Assembly (NCBI GenBank): GCA_944989445.1
Contig: CALYLW010000736.1
Span: 62,001 to 126,000, forward strand
Source: Ampullaceana balthica
Lineage: Eukaryota; Mollusca; Gastropoda; Lymnaeidae
DNA length: 64,000 nucleotides
Reading direction: 5' to 3'
The notes beneath the pieces are model-generated. The model had not been told where the DNA came from. It worked only from the letters and a program-made list of their open reading frames with translations, and ran no database searches. The first letter of the stretch is position 1; every line of letters begins with the position of its first letter. A program made the translations under genes and the position numbers. Shown here in pieces: positions 22,681-37,678 of this stretch.

Positions 22681-25600
22681 AGTAGTTTGGTACTCATTGT
22701 TGGTAGTAGTAGTTTAGGACTCATTGTTGGTAGTAGTAGTTTGGTACTCATTGTTGGTAGTAGTAGTTTGGTACTCATTGTTGGTAGTAGTAGTTTGGTA
22801 CTCATTGTTGGTAGTAGTAGTTTGGTACTCATTGTTAGTAGTAGTAGTTTGGTACTCATTGTTGGTAGTAATAGTTTGGTACTCATTGTTGGTAGTAGTA
22901 GTTTGGTACTCATTGCTGGTAGTAGTAGTTTGGGACTCATTGTTGGTAGTAGTAGTTTGGGACTCATTGTTGGTTGTAGTAGTTTGGTACTCATTGTTGG
23001 TAGTAGTAGTTTGGTACTCATTGTTGGTAGTAGTAGTTTGGTACTCATTGTTGGTAGTAGTAGTTTGGTACTCATTGTTGGTAGTAGTAGTTTGGTACTT
23101 ATTGTTGGTAGTAGTAGTTTCGTACTCATTGTTGGTAGTAGTAGTTTGGTACTCATTGTTGGTAGTAGTAGTTTGGTACTCATTGTTGGTAGTAGTAGTT
23201 TGGACTCATTGTTGGTAGTAGTAGTTTGGTACTCATTGTTGGTAGTAGTAGTTTGGTACTCATTGCTGGTAGTAGTAGTTTGGGACTCATTGTTGGTAGT
23301 AGTAGTTTGGGACTCATTGTTGGTTGTAGTAGTTTGGTACTCATTGTTGGTAGTAGTAGTTTGGTACTCATTGTTGGTAGTAGTAGTTTGGACTCATTGT
23401 TGGTAGTAGTAGTTTGGTACTCATTGTTGGTAGTAGTAGTTTGGTACTCATTGTTGGTAGTAGTAGTTTGGGACTCATTGTTGGTAGTAGTAGTTTGGGA
23501 CTCATTGTTGTTAGTAGTAGTTTGGTACTCATTGTTGGTAGTAGTAGTAGTTTGGTACTCATTGTTGGTAGTAGTAGTTTGGTACTCATTTTTGGTACAA
23601 AGTAGTTTGGTACTCATTGTTGGTAGTAGTAGTTTGGTACTCATTGTTGGTAGTAGTAGTTTGGGACTCATTGTTGGTAGTAGTAGTTTGGGACTCATTG
23701 TTGTTAGTAGTAGTTTGGTACTCATTGTTGGTAGTAGTAGTAGTTTGGTACTCATTGTTGGTAGTAGTAGTTTGGTACTCATTTTTGGTACAAGAGTAGT
23801 TTGGTACTCATTGTTGGTAGTAGTAGTTTGGTACTCATTGTTGGTAGTAGTAGTTTGGTACTCATTGTTGGTAGTAGTAGTTTGGGACTCATTGTTGGTA
23901 GTAGTAGTTTGGGACTCATTGTTGGTAGTAGTAGTTTGGGACTCATTGTTGGTAGTAGTAGTTTGGTACTCATTGTTGGTAGTAGTAGTTTGGGACTCAT
24001 TGTTGGTAGTATTAGTTTGGGACTCATTGTTGGTAGTAGTAGTTTGAGACTCATTGTTGGTAGTAGTAGATTGGTACTCATTGTTGGTAGTAGTAGTTTG
24101 GGACTCATTGTTGGTAGTAGTAGTTTGGTACTCATTGTTGGTAGTAGTAGTTTGGGACTCATTGTTTGTAGTAGTAGTTTGGTACTCATTGTTGGTAGTA
24201 GTAGTTTGGTGCTTATTGTTGGTAGTAGTAGTTTGGGACTCATTGTTGGTATTAGTAGTTTGGGACTCATTGTTGGTAGTAGTAGTTTGGTACTCATTGT
24301 TGGTAGTAGTAGTTTGGTACTCATTGTTGGTAGTAGTAGTTTGGTACTCATTGTTGGTAGTAGTAGTTTGGTACTCATTGTTGGTAGTAGTAGTTTGGTA
24401 CTCATTGTTGGTAGTAGTAGTTTGGTACTAGTTGTTGGTAGTAGTAGTTTGGGACTCATTGTTGGTAGTAGTAGTTTGGTATTCATTGTTGGTAGTAGTA
24501 GTTTGGTACTCATTGTTGGTAGTAGTAGTTTGGTACTCATTGTTGGTAGTAGTAGTTTGGTACACATTGTTGGTAGTAGTAGTTTGGTACTCATTGTTGG
24601 TAGTAGTAGTTTAGGACTCATTGTTGGTAGTAGTAGTTTGGTACTCATTTTTGGTAAAAAGTAGTTTGGTACTCATTGTTGGTAGTAGTAGTTTGGTACT
24701 CATTGTTGGTAGTATTAGTTTGGTACTCATTGTTGGTAGTAGTAGTTTGGTACTCATTGTTGGTAGTAATAGTATGGTACTCATTGTTGGTAGTAGTAGT
24801 TTGGACTCATTGTTGGTAGTAGTAGTTTGGTACTCATTGTTGGTAGTAGTAGTTTGGTACTCATTGTTGGTAGTAGTAGTTTGGGACTCATTGTTGGTAG
24901 TAGTAGTTTGGGACTCATTGTTGTTAGTAGTAGTTTGGTACTCATTGTTGGTAGTAGTAGTAGTTTGGTACTCATTGTTGGTAGTAGTAGTTTGGTACTC
25001 ATTTTTGGTAGTAGTAGTTTGGTACTCATTGTTGGTAGTAGTAGTTTGGGACTCATTGTTGGTAGTAGTAGTTTGGTACTCATTGTTGGTAGTAGTAGTT
25101 TGGTACTCATTGTTGGTAGTAGTAGTTTGGTACTCATTGTTGGTAGTAGTGGTTTGGACTCATTGTTGGTAGTAGTAGTTTGGTACTCATTGTTGGTAGT
25201 AGTAGTTTGGTACTCATTGTTGGTAGTAGTAGTTTGGGACTCATTGTTGGTAGTAGTAGTTTGGGACTCATTGTTGGTAGTAGTAGTTTGGTACTCATTG
25301 TTGGTAGTAGTAGTAGTTTGGTACTCATTGTTGGTAGTAGTAGTTTGGTACTCATTTTTGGTAAAAAGTAGTTTGGTACTCATTGTTGGTAGTAGTAGTT
25401 TGGTACTCATTGTTGGTAGTAGTAGTTTGGTACTCATTGTTGGTAGTAGTAGTTTGGGACTCATTGTTGGTAGTAGTAGTTTGGGACTCATTGTTGGTAG
25501 TAGTAGTTTGGGACTCATTGTTGGTAGTAGTAGTTTGGTACTCATTGTTGGTAGTAGTAGTTTTGGACTCATTGTTGGTAGTATTAGTTTGGGACTCATT

Positions 25601-28600
25601 GTTGGTAGTAGTAGTTTGGGACTCATTGTTGGTAGTAGTAGATTGGTACTCATTGTTGGTAGTAGTAGTTTGGGACTCATTGTTGGTAGTAGTAGTTTGG
25701 TACTCATTGTTGGTAGTAGTAGTTTGGTACTCATTGTTGGTAGTAGTAGTTTTGTACTCATTGTTGGTAGTAGTAGTTTGGGACTCATTGTTGGTAGTAG
25801 TAGTTTGGTACTCATTGTTGGTAGTAGTAGTTTGGTGCTTATTGTTGGTAGTAGTAGTTTGGGACTCATTGTTGGTAGTAGTAGTTTGGGACTCATTGTT
25901 GGTAGTAGTAGATTGGTACTCATTGTTGGTAGTAGTAGTTTGGGACTCATTGTTGGTAGTAGTAGTTTGGGACTCATTGTTGTTAGTAGTAGTTTGGTAC
26001 TCATTGTTGGTAGTAGTAGTAGTTTGGTACTCATTGTTGGTAGTAGTAGTTTGGTACTCATTTTTGGTACAAAGTAGTTTGGTACTCATTGTTGGTAGTA
26101 GTAGTTTGGTACTCATTGTTGGTAGTAGTAGTTTGGTACTCATTGTTGGTAGTAGTAGTTTGGGACTCATTGTTGGTAGTAGTAGTTTGGGACTCATTGT
26201 TGGTAGTAGTAGTTTGGGACTCATTGTTGGTAGTAGTAGTTTGGTACTCATTGTTGGTAGTAGTAGTTTGGGACTCATTGTTGGTAGTATTAGTTTGGGA
26301 CTCATTGTTGGTAGTAGTAGTTTGAGACTCATTGTTGGTAGTAGTAGATTGGTACTCATTGTTGGTAGTAGTAGTTTGGGACTCATTGTTGGTAGTAGTA
26401 GTTTGGTACTCATTGTTGGTAGTAGTAGTTTGGGACTCATTGTTTGGTAGTAGTAGTTTGGTACTCATTGTTGGTAGTAGTAGTTTGGTGCTCATTGTTG
26501 GTAGTAGTAGTTTGGGACTCATTGTTGGTAGTAGTAGTTTGGGACTCATTGTTGGTAGTAGTAGTTTGGTACTCATTGTTGGTAGTAGTAGTTTGGTACT
26601 CATTGTTGGTAGTAGTAGTTTGGTACTCATTGTTGGTAGTAGTAGTTTGGTACTCATTGTTGGTAGTAGTAGTTTGGTACTCATTGTTGGTAGTAGTAGT
26701 TTGGTACTCATTGTTGGTAGTAGTAGTTTGGTACTCATTGTTGGTAGTAGTAGTTTGGTACTCATTGTTGGTAGTAGTAGTTTGGTACTCATTGTTGGTA
26801 GTAGTAGTTTGGTACTCATTGTTGGTAGTAGTAGTTTGGTACTCATTGTTGGTAGTAGTAGTTTGGTACTCATTGTTGGTAGTAGTAGTTTGGACTCATT
26901 GTTGGTAGTAGTAGTTTGGTACTCATTGTTGGTAGTAGTAGTTTGGTACTCATTGTTGGTAGTAGTAGTTTGGGTACTCATTGTTGGTAGTAGTAGTTTG
27001 GGTACTCATTGTTGGTAGTAGTAGTTTGGTACTCATTGTTGGTAGTAGTAGTTTGGTACTCATTGTTGGTAGTAGTAGTTTGGTACTCATTGTTGGTAGT
27101 AGTAGTTTGGTACTCATTGTTGGTAGTAGTAGTTTGGTACTCATTGTTGGTAGTAGTAGTTTGGGACTCATTGTTGGTAGTAGTAGTTTGGGACTCATTG
27201 TTGGTAGTAGTAGTTTGGTACTCATTGTTGGTAGTAGTAGTAGTTTGGTACTCATTGTTGGTAGTAGTAGTTTGGTACTCATTTTTGGTAAAGAGTAGTT
27301 TGGTACTCATTGTTGGTAGTAGTAGTTTGGTACTCATTGTTGGTAGTAGTAGTTTGGTACTCATTGTTGGTAGTAGTAGTTTGGGACTCATTGTTGGTAG
27401 TAGTAGTTTGGGACTCATTGTTGGTAGTAGTAGTTTGGGACTCATTGTTGGTAGTAGTAGTTTGGTACTCATTGTTGGTAGTAGTAGTTTGGGACTCATT
27501 GTTGGTAGTATTAGTTTGGGACTCATTGTTGGTAGTAGTAGTTTGAGACTCATTGTTGGTAGTAGTAGATTGGTACTCATTGTTGGTAGTAGTAGTTTGG
27601 GACTCATTGTTGGTAGTAGTAGTTTGGTACTCATTGTTGGTAGTAGTAGTTTGGGACTCATTGTTTGTAGTAGTAGTTTGGTACTCATTGTTGGTAGTAG
27701 TAGTTTGGTGCTTATTGTTGGTAGTAGTAGTTTGGGACTCATTGTTGGTATTAGTAGTTTGGGACTCATTGTTGGTAGTAGTAGTTTGGTACTCATTGTT
27801 GGTAGTAGTAGTTTGGTACTCATTGTTGGTAGTAGTAGTTTGGTACTCATTGTTGGTAGTAGTAGTTTGGTACTCATTGTTGGTAGTAGTAGTTTGGTAC
27901 TCATTGTTGGTAGTAGTAGTTTGGTACTAGTTGTTGGTAGTAGTAGTTTGGGACTCATTGTTGGTAGTAGTAGTTTGGTATTCATTGTTGGTAGTAGTAG
28001 TTTGGTACTCATTGTTGGTAGTAGTAGTTTGGTACTCATTGTTGGTAGTAGTAGTTTGGTACTCATTGTTGGTAGTAGTAGTTTGGTACACATTGTTGGT
28101 AGTAGTAGTTTGGTACTCATTGTTGGTAGTAGTAGTTTAGGACTCATTGTTGGTAGTAGTAGTTTGGTACTCATTTTTGGTAAAAAGTAGTTTGGTACTC
28201 ATTGTTGGTAGTAGTAGTTTGGTACTCATTGTTGGTAGTATTAGTTTGGTACTCATTGTTGGTAGTAGTAGTTTGGTACTCATTGTTGGTAGTAGTAGTA
28301 TGGTACTCATTGTTGGTAGTAGTAGTTTGGACTCATTGTTGGTAGTAGTAGTTTGGTACTCATTGTTGGTAGTAGTAGTTTGGTACTCATTGTTGGTAGT
28401 AGTAGTTTGGGACTCATTGTTGGTAGTAGTAGTTTGGGACTCATTGTTGTTAGTAGTAGTTTGGTACTCATTGTTGGTAGTAGTAGTAGTTTGGTACTCA
28501 TTGTTGGTAGTAGTAGTTTGGTACTCATTTTTGGTAGTAGTAGTTTGGTACTCATTGTTGGTAGTAGTAGTTTGGGACTCATTGTTGGTAGTAGTAGTTT

Positions 28601-29434
28601 GGTACTCATTGTTGGTAGTAGTAGTTTGGTACTCATTGTTGGTAGTAGTAGTTTGGTACTCATTGTTGGTAGTAGTGGTTTGGACTCATTGTTGGTAGTA
28701 GTAGTTTGGTACTCATTGTTGGTAGTAGTAGTTTGGTACTCATTGTTGGTAGTAGTAGTTTGGGACTCATTGTTGGTAGTAGTAGTTTGGGACTCATTGT
28801 TGGTAGTAGTAGTTTGGTACTCATTGTTGGTAGTAGTAGTAGTTTGGTACTCATTGTTGGTAGTAGTAGTTTGGTACTCATTTTTGGTAAAAAGTAGTTT
28901 GGTACTCATTGTTGGTAGTAGTAGTTTGGTACTCATTGTTGGTAGTAGTAGTTTGGTACTCATTGTTGGTAGTAGTAGTTTGGGACTCATTGTTGGTAGT
29001 AGTAGTTTGGGACTCATTGTTGGTAGTAGTAGTTTGGGACTCATTGTTGGTAGTAGTAGTTTGGTACTCATTGTTGGTAGTAGTAGTTTTGGACTCATTG
29101 TTGGTAGTATTAGTTTGGGACTCATTGTTGGTAGTAGTAGTTTGGGACTCATTGTTGGTAGTAGTAGATTTGGTACTCATTGTTGGTAGTAGTAGTTTGG
29201 GACTCATTGTTGGTAGTAGTAGTTTGGTACTCATTGTTGGTAGTAGTAGTTTGGTACTCATTGTTGGTAGTAGTAGTTTTGGTACTCATTGTTGGTAGTA
29301 GTAGTTTGGGACTCATTGTTGGTAGTAGTAGTTTGGTACTCATTGTTGGTAGTAGTAGTTTGGTGCTCATTGTTGGTAGTAGTAGTTTGGGACTCATTGT
29401 TGGTAGTAGTAGTTTGGGACTCATTGTTGGTGGT
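22681..29434. repeat. Giant 27-bp minisatellite, about 250 copies, with higher-order structure
   Basis: The unit is TTTGGTACTCATTGTTGG followed by three TAG triplets (27 bp). The commonest variant changes GGTACTC to GGGACTC. Length variants recur: 30-bp units with four TAG, 26-bp units with TTTGGACTC, and linker units in which CATTGTTGG becomes CATTTTTGGTA followed by AAAAGTAG, CAAAGTAG or similar. The linker variants occur at about 23588, 23781, 24647, 25354, 26060, 27281, 28173 and 28880, so blocks of about 706 bp repeat several times. A long segment recurs with an exact offset of 3,526 bp (24647 with 28173, 25354 with 28880). Because 27 bp is nine codons, the + frames can read VLIVGSSSL or LLVVVVWYS repeats and the minus frames MSTKLLLPT or NEYQTTTTN repeats. 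The linkers and odd-length units shift the frame, so I do not call any of these as genes. One strand is strongly depleted of C. Confidence 0.97.
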
Positions 29435-30582
29435 ATGGCCATGAAAATAAAACTACACAATTTTTAAATAGACCATTTTCTGCGCCAGCAGTCTATAATA
29501 TACATCGAAATGCTCTCAGCTTACACTAATAGGCACAATATGAGGTAAAGGTTAATCGAATTGACACGTTAGAACTATAGCTTGACTTATGAGCTGCAGT
29601 CATTCAGTGGACAAAAAAGGTTCCATATTATACTGACCAATGGTATTTAACAAAAAACTAGGTATTAGATACTTTGTAATTTTAGTTTAACCGATTTTTA
29701 ATTCAAAATGTATAATCCGGTTTTAAACAATCATTAGGGAAAGATGATTTATCCCAAAAATCTTGGTTTGGTTGACGGGAAAGTTTATACCGAGAGTTTG
29801 TCGTAGATCATAACAAAAGCAGCTGAGAAATAATTTCTGACTACAGTTTTAAAGTAACATTTCCTTTCCACACCATGGCACTAAAGGCTGCGTAGACCCA
29901 GGGAAAACATTCGCGGACGCCATTCGGCCACCGCGCCTCGATACTAACCGCGGTGGCGATACTTCAATCAGTAGCGAATTTAAAAGTTCTAGCGGTTTTG
30001 GCGTTAAATTAATGCACTTTAAAAAAAGCTGGTTCAATCGGAGTTTAAATGTGTTATCAAAGACAATCTATGAGTGTAGAGCTATACTTTGTTTTATAAT
30101 GGATCAGGAACTAATGATGTCGCCATAAATATGTTTAACCTTTTTATAATAAACATTGATAATTAATTTTGAACATTACACTCAGCTTGCAGCACAGTAA
30201 ACAATGAGTGAATGAGACGAAAAACAAGTTTTGTCCTCTTAATGAGTGCTCTGCGCCTAACAATAAACATGGGGATGAAGAAAATGGTAGGAAATACTTA
30301 AAAGTGTGTGCATGATGTTGGCGAATTTCTATTAGCATAAGGTTAACAGGCCAGGTGGGTTGTAGGAATTGTTCAAGTAAATATGATGAATTAGGTTGTC
30401 ACTAATCCATGGGCGAGCAGCGGTGGGGGGGTTGACAGTTTGTGCTACTCTACTTCCGAGCCCGTTTAGGTGATACGGTAATTAGTCGTTAACGTTCCCT
30501 TTAAAATCCTCATTTTTTATGAAAGAGCAATAGAGAATATGAAAAATAAACTATGAACCTTTAATTTTAATTTACTTTCTCC
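29435..30582. other. Non-coding stretch between the minisatellite and a hAT element
   Basis: No gene recognised. A GC-rich island at 29915-29960 contains the inverted words CCACCGCG and CGCGGTGG. The last eight bases (30575-30582, CTTTCTCC) are the left copy of the hAT target duplication. Confidence 0.5.
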
Positions 30583-30649
30583 CAGAGGCGTCACTAGGGT
30601 TGGTGTCACCCGGGGCGGTAGCTAATGGTGTCACCCCTTCATGACTGAA

Positions 30650-31560
30650 GGGACCGTCCATAAATGACGTCACGCGAGGTTGCCGATTTTTACCCCACCC
30701 TCCCCCAGCGTCATACTTTGTCACAAAAACTTAGAGCCCACCCTTTTTTTTACGATATGACGTCACAAAGCTTTGACACCCCCCCCCAAGCCGTATTTTC
30801 TCAATAAAAATTAGCATGTTGCAAATTATTTTTAAATCCTTTATATTAACTCGTGGTGTCTGGTTGCTTGCTTGCACCCTTGCGCCCTTGCTTGTCGCCA
30901 AATTTTTGGATCAATTTTTAACCCATTCCCTCGTAAGCTAGCGAGCTGAAATTTTGCAGGCAGTTTCGTACCGATGATAAAAACAATGTATTAAAATTTC
31001 AGATCGATCACATGTACCGTAATTAAATTATTGATTTTTTAGATTATTTTATTTATTCCTAAGTATCATGTTCATTTTTGAGATAGAGTGTAAGGGTGCG
31101 CATTATATTGAACAACCTCTCTGTCGCGCAATAGGTGCGTATTTTATTGACAACACTTTTTATAAACATATTATTGATCGGTGCGCATTATATTAAACAT
31201 GTTTTACGACGCAATTGCAATTTTGTATTTTTGGATGGTCTTGCGCTGCGTATTATAATGAACATTCTTTTAGCTCGTACATAAAGGATTTATAGTCAAA
31301 AACTTGTTTTTTTACGTTTTTTTATTTTATTTTTCATTTAAATATGTATTTAGGGTAAGTTTGTACTCTAATATCGTAACACGCGTGAAGTCATTGAAAA
31401 CGTAAGTAAATAAATGGTAAACAATCAAGTATTTAAGTGGAACTTTTATTTAAAGTAACATGTTTTTGATGTGACGTCACATTTCTCAAACACCCCCCTC
31501 CTCGTACCACATCGTCACAGATGCGTGACACTCCCCCTATGGCGGATTAAAAGGGGGGTG
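30650..31560. mobile_element. MITE-like fragment with GGGACCGTCC terminus, split by another repeat
   Basis: The segment begins GGGACCGTCCATAAATGACG, a terminus I know from widespread invertebrate MITEs. It carries CRE-type palindromes near 30666 and 30756, with another near 31473, and the C-rich runs typical of such elements. The 0.5-kb repeat at 30833-31325 interrupts it. The right end is not clearly marked, so the outer limit is approximate. Confidence 0.45.
30833..31325 (-). repeat. 0.5-kb dispersed repeat, reverse copy inside the hAT element
   Basis: Read on the minus strand it matches the copies at 58491-59487 nearly end to end. It has the CTCGTACATAAAGG terminal region, four spaced GCGTATTATATTGAAC-like words, the GATCGATCTGAAATTTT block, and the terminal TAAATCCTTTATATTAA. 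It is more diverged from those two than they are from each other. Confidence 0.85.
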
Positions 31561-31629
31561 CTAAACGGGCTAAAGCCCCCAATAATTTAAGGACCCCAAA
31601 CTTATTATGAATTATAGTGTATAATAAAG

Positions 31630-32925
31630 ATGCAGGCTATTATTTTTGTACGAATCCCTGAAAATGCCTTGGACAGTCATACGGCAATGCTACAAATGAG
31701 TAGGAAGTATAACGGAAACCAGGCTATTCTTCGTGAGAAGTTCATTGTAGCTCATTATATGCCGTGCACAGCATATATTCCTTTAATTTGGTTGGGAAAA
31801 GAGCAGCAAGTTGTCCTGCTGCGGTCAGATTTTTTGTCTTCTGCAAAATCTTTATACTCGGCTTGTTGCATCTACTCATCGTTGAGAGGTATTTCAAAAA
31901 CATACGAAATTGATACATGCTAACAAAGCCTTGTCTGACACAAGATGGTCAGCCTGACATGATGCTGTAAGGACTATTAATAACTCATACCATGAGAATA
32001 TCGCAGCACAGTAAGAATTAGCAACAAATGAAAATCAGCCACGTGACTTTCGACTTGAAGAAGACGGATTTCTAAAGGAAATTGAACAACTGGAAGTCGC
32101 TATTTTACTTGAAATTTGGGAAACAATTTTAGAAAGAAAGTATCTCATTAATTTTGTTAAAAGATAGCATTCTTAATTTGATTCCTATGAAGACAAAGGA
32201 AAGGAAAAGTCCGTGGTAAAAACAGTGCAAACAATCTTCAATACTATCAAACAAAAAAGAAAGCGTCAGTTTGATAAAGGAACATCAACAAAACAGTACT
32301 CTCCTCGAGACAAAAATTCAAGATTGAGGTATTTCTGGTCATCATTGACAAACTTTCTTAAACCCTAAATAATCGGTTAGGCGCATATAAAGACATCCAT
32401 GAGAAATTTGGCTTTCTTACAGACTTAACTGAGCTCAGCAATTTCGCCACCCGATGGGCTGCAGTCAAGTTAATGGAAGAACATTCAAGTGATATCGAAG
32501 ACTGTTTACCTTCAGAATTAGTCCAATTTTCAGAACTCTTAAAAAAGTTATTGTCCAGCCCCAGGCTTAGGGTAAGGAAAAGGAAGTAGCACAAAGCGAA
32601 ACTCAAAAAACGTGCACAGAGCTAAAAATTGTGCTGATTTTGAATGAGCTATATTTCACACAGGCCTTTACAAATGTACACATCGCACTTCACATCTATT
32701 TTTCAATGATGACATCAAACTGCAGCTGAGAGCGATCCTTTTCAAAGTTGAAAAGAATATATAATGAGTTTGAATTTGCATGGGGAAAAAAAGACTGAAT
32801 ATGCTCTCTCTTCTCTAATGAGCATTGAAAAGGAACTTGTAAGCTTACTCAGCTTTATTGACTTGATTGAAAACTTCGCCATTTGAAAAATTCGCAAACG
32901 AAAGTTGTGGGTTGAAATAATAATC
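31630..32925 (+). pseudogene. hAT transposase pseudogene (ZMYM1-like, DUF4371 plus hATC)
   Basis: This is the remains of the transposase of the surrounding hAT element. In order: AILREKFIVAHYMPCTAY at about 31724-31780, corresponding to the conserved PCAAHSLN region; LSDTRWSA near 31930-31953; a block around 32040-32145 with GFLKEIEQLEVAILLEIWET; KRKRQFDKGTS near 32255-32290; a block near 32380-32530 with DIHEKFGFLTDLTELSNFAT; and a C-terminal hAT dimerisation motif, SLMSIEKELVSLL then IDLIENFA, at about 32800-32885. In-frame stops and frameshifts fall throughout, and the N-terminal zinc-finger part is missing. Family knowledge: ZMYM1-type proteins with DUF4371 derive from such transposases. 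No active product is expected. Confidence 0.85.
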
Positions 32926-33044
32926 ATACATATTTTTCAATAATTTTTGTTATTTCAATTAGAGAAAACAATTCGTTACCTCATGAAAAAAAAATGTTTT
33001 AAAAATATTTTAAAATACGGAATAACGCGTAATATTATTCTTTA

Positions 33045-33113
33045 TGGGGGCGCGTTCGTAACCACGAAACAGCGTAAGTCGGGATTGGACCGTCGTAACC
33101 GGAGGACTACCTG
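33045..33113. mobile_element. Tigger/pogo-like terminal fragment
   Basis: It ends CGGAGGACTACCTG and is followed by TA, matching the right terminus of Tigger-type elements. No matching left end was seen within the hAT element, so this is a solo end or a decayed copy. Confidence 0.45.
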
Positions 33114-33714
33114 TATATAAACATGCATATCTATGATTTCACGCCTTTAATAAATGTATATATATAAAAAATATTAACTCAAAGACATTGAAATCATAAT
33201 TTTCCTCAAGAAAAACATCAACAAAGAAAACCAATCTTTTGGTGTGTTTTTTGGTGTGTTTTTTGGGGGGTGGGGGGATGAAAATCGTATCCCCCACCCC
33301 ACTGTGGTGGAGGGAGTTGTGAGGTGGGATTCGTCCATGCTGTCGGTGTGTCCAAGCCCGAATGGCTTTAATCTTTAAAACATAACATACTGCCTCTTTC
33401 ATTCCAGCCGTTTTTTAATGATCTCCCTGCTGCGAATGTTTCTTTTTTTTTCCCTAATTTGTTTTAATGTTGTTTGTGTGTTGGGACTATTTTATTATTG
33501 CAAGTTAACTGATATTTTTTTTAATAAGAGTTTTCGCGTTTAACGTATTTCATTGTATTTCTTAATTTCTTTATATATTAAAAAATTTGTCATCTTTTTT
33601 TTCTGACATAAAATCGTACACAGTAAAATTTTAGGCTCGGGTGTCACCCCCTGATGGGTGTCACCCGGGGCGGCCCGCCCCCCCCGCCCCCCTAGTGACG
33701 CCACTGCTTTCTCC

Positions 33715-37678
<3,964 letters not shown>

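Larger units (their letters stand above)
30583..33706 (+). mobile_element. Complete hAT transposon, 3,124 bp, decayed
   Basis: The left terminus CAGAGGCGTCACTAGGG and the right terminus, reverse-complemented, CAGTGGCGTCACTAGGG differ at one base. Both are followed inward by a GTGTCACCCGGGGCGG-type segment. The element is flanked by a perfect 8-bp target duplication, CTTTCTCC (30575-30582 and 33707-33714), the hallmark of hAT insertion. It contains the ruined transposase at 31630-32925. Between the left end and that pseudogene lie two older or nested repeats: a CRE-bearing MITE fragment from 30650 and a copy of the 0.5-kb dispersed repeat at 30833-31325. A Tigger-like end lies at 33045-33113. 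The preserved target duplication alongside a wrecked coding region says the insertion is intact as a unit but not recent. Confidence 0.92.

Noticed and set aside
22617..29467. Dozens of overlapping open frames of up to 426 codons on both strands
   Set aside because: They are produced by a 27-bp tandem unit whose stop codons fall in one frame only. They start and end at length-variant units, switch frame at linkers, and exist simultaneously on both strands.
29849..30037. GC-rich minus-strand open frame
   Set aside because: The GC-richness comes from a small inverted repeat (CCACCGCG and CGCGGTGG) at 29929-29956, which suggests a repeat fragment and not an exon.
32358..32606. Minus-strand open frame of 82 codons
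   Set aside because: It is the opposite strand of the hAT transposase pseudogene, which is the frame with family similarity.
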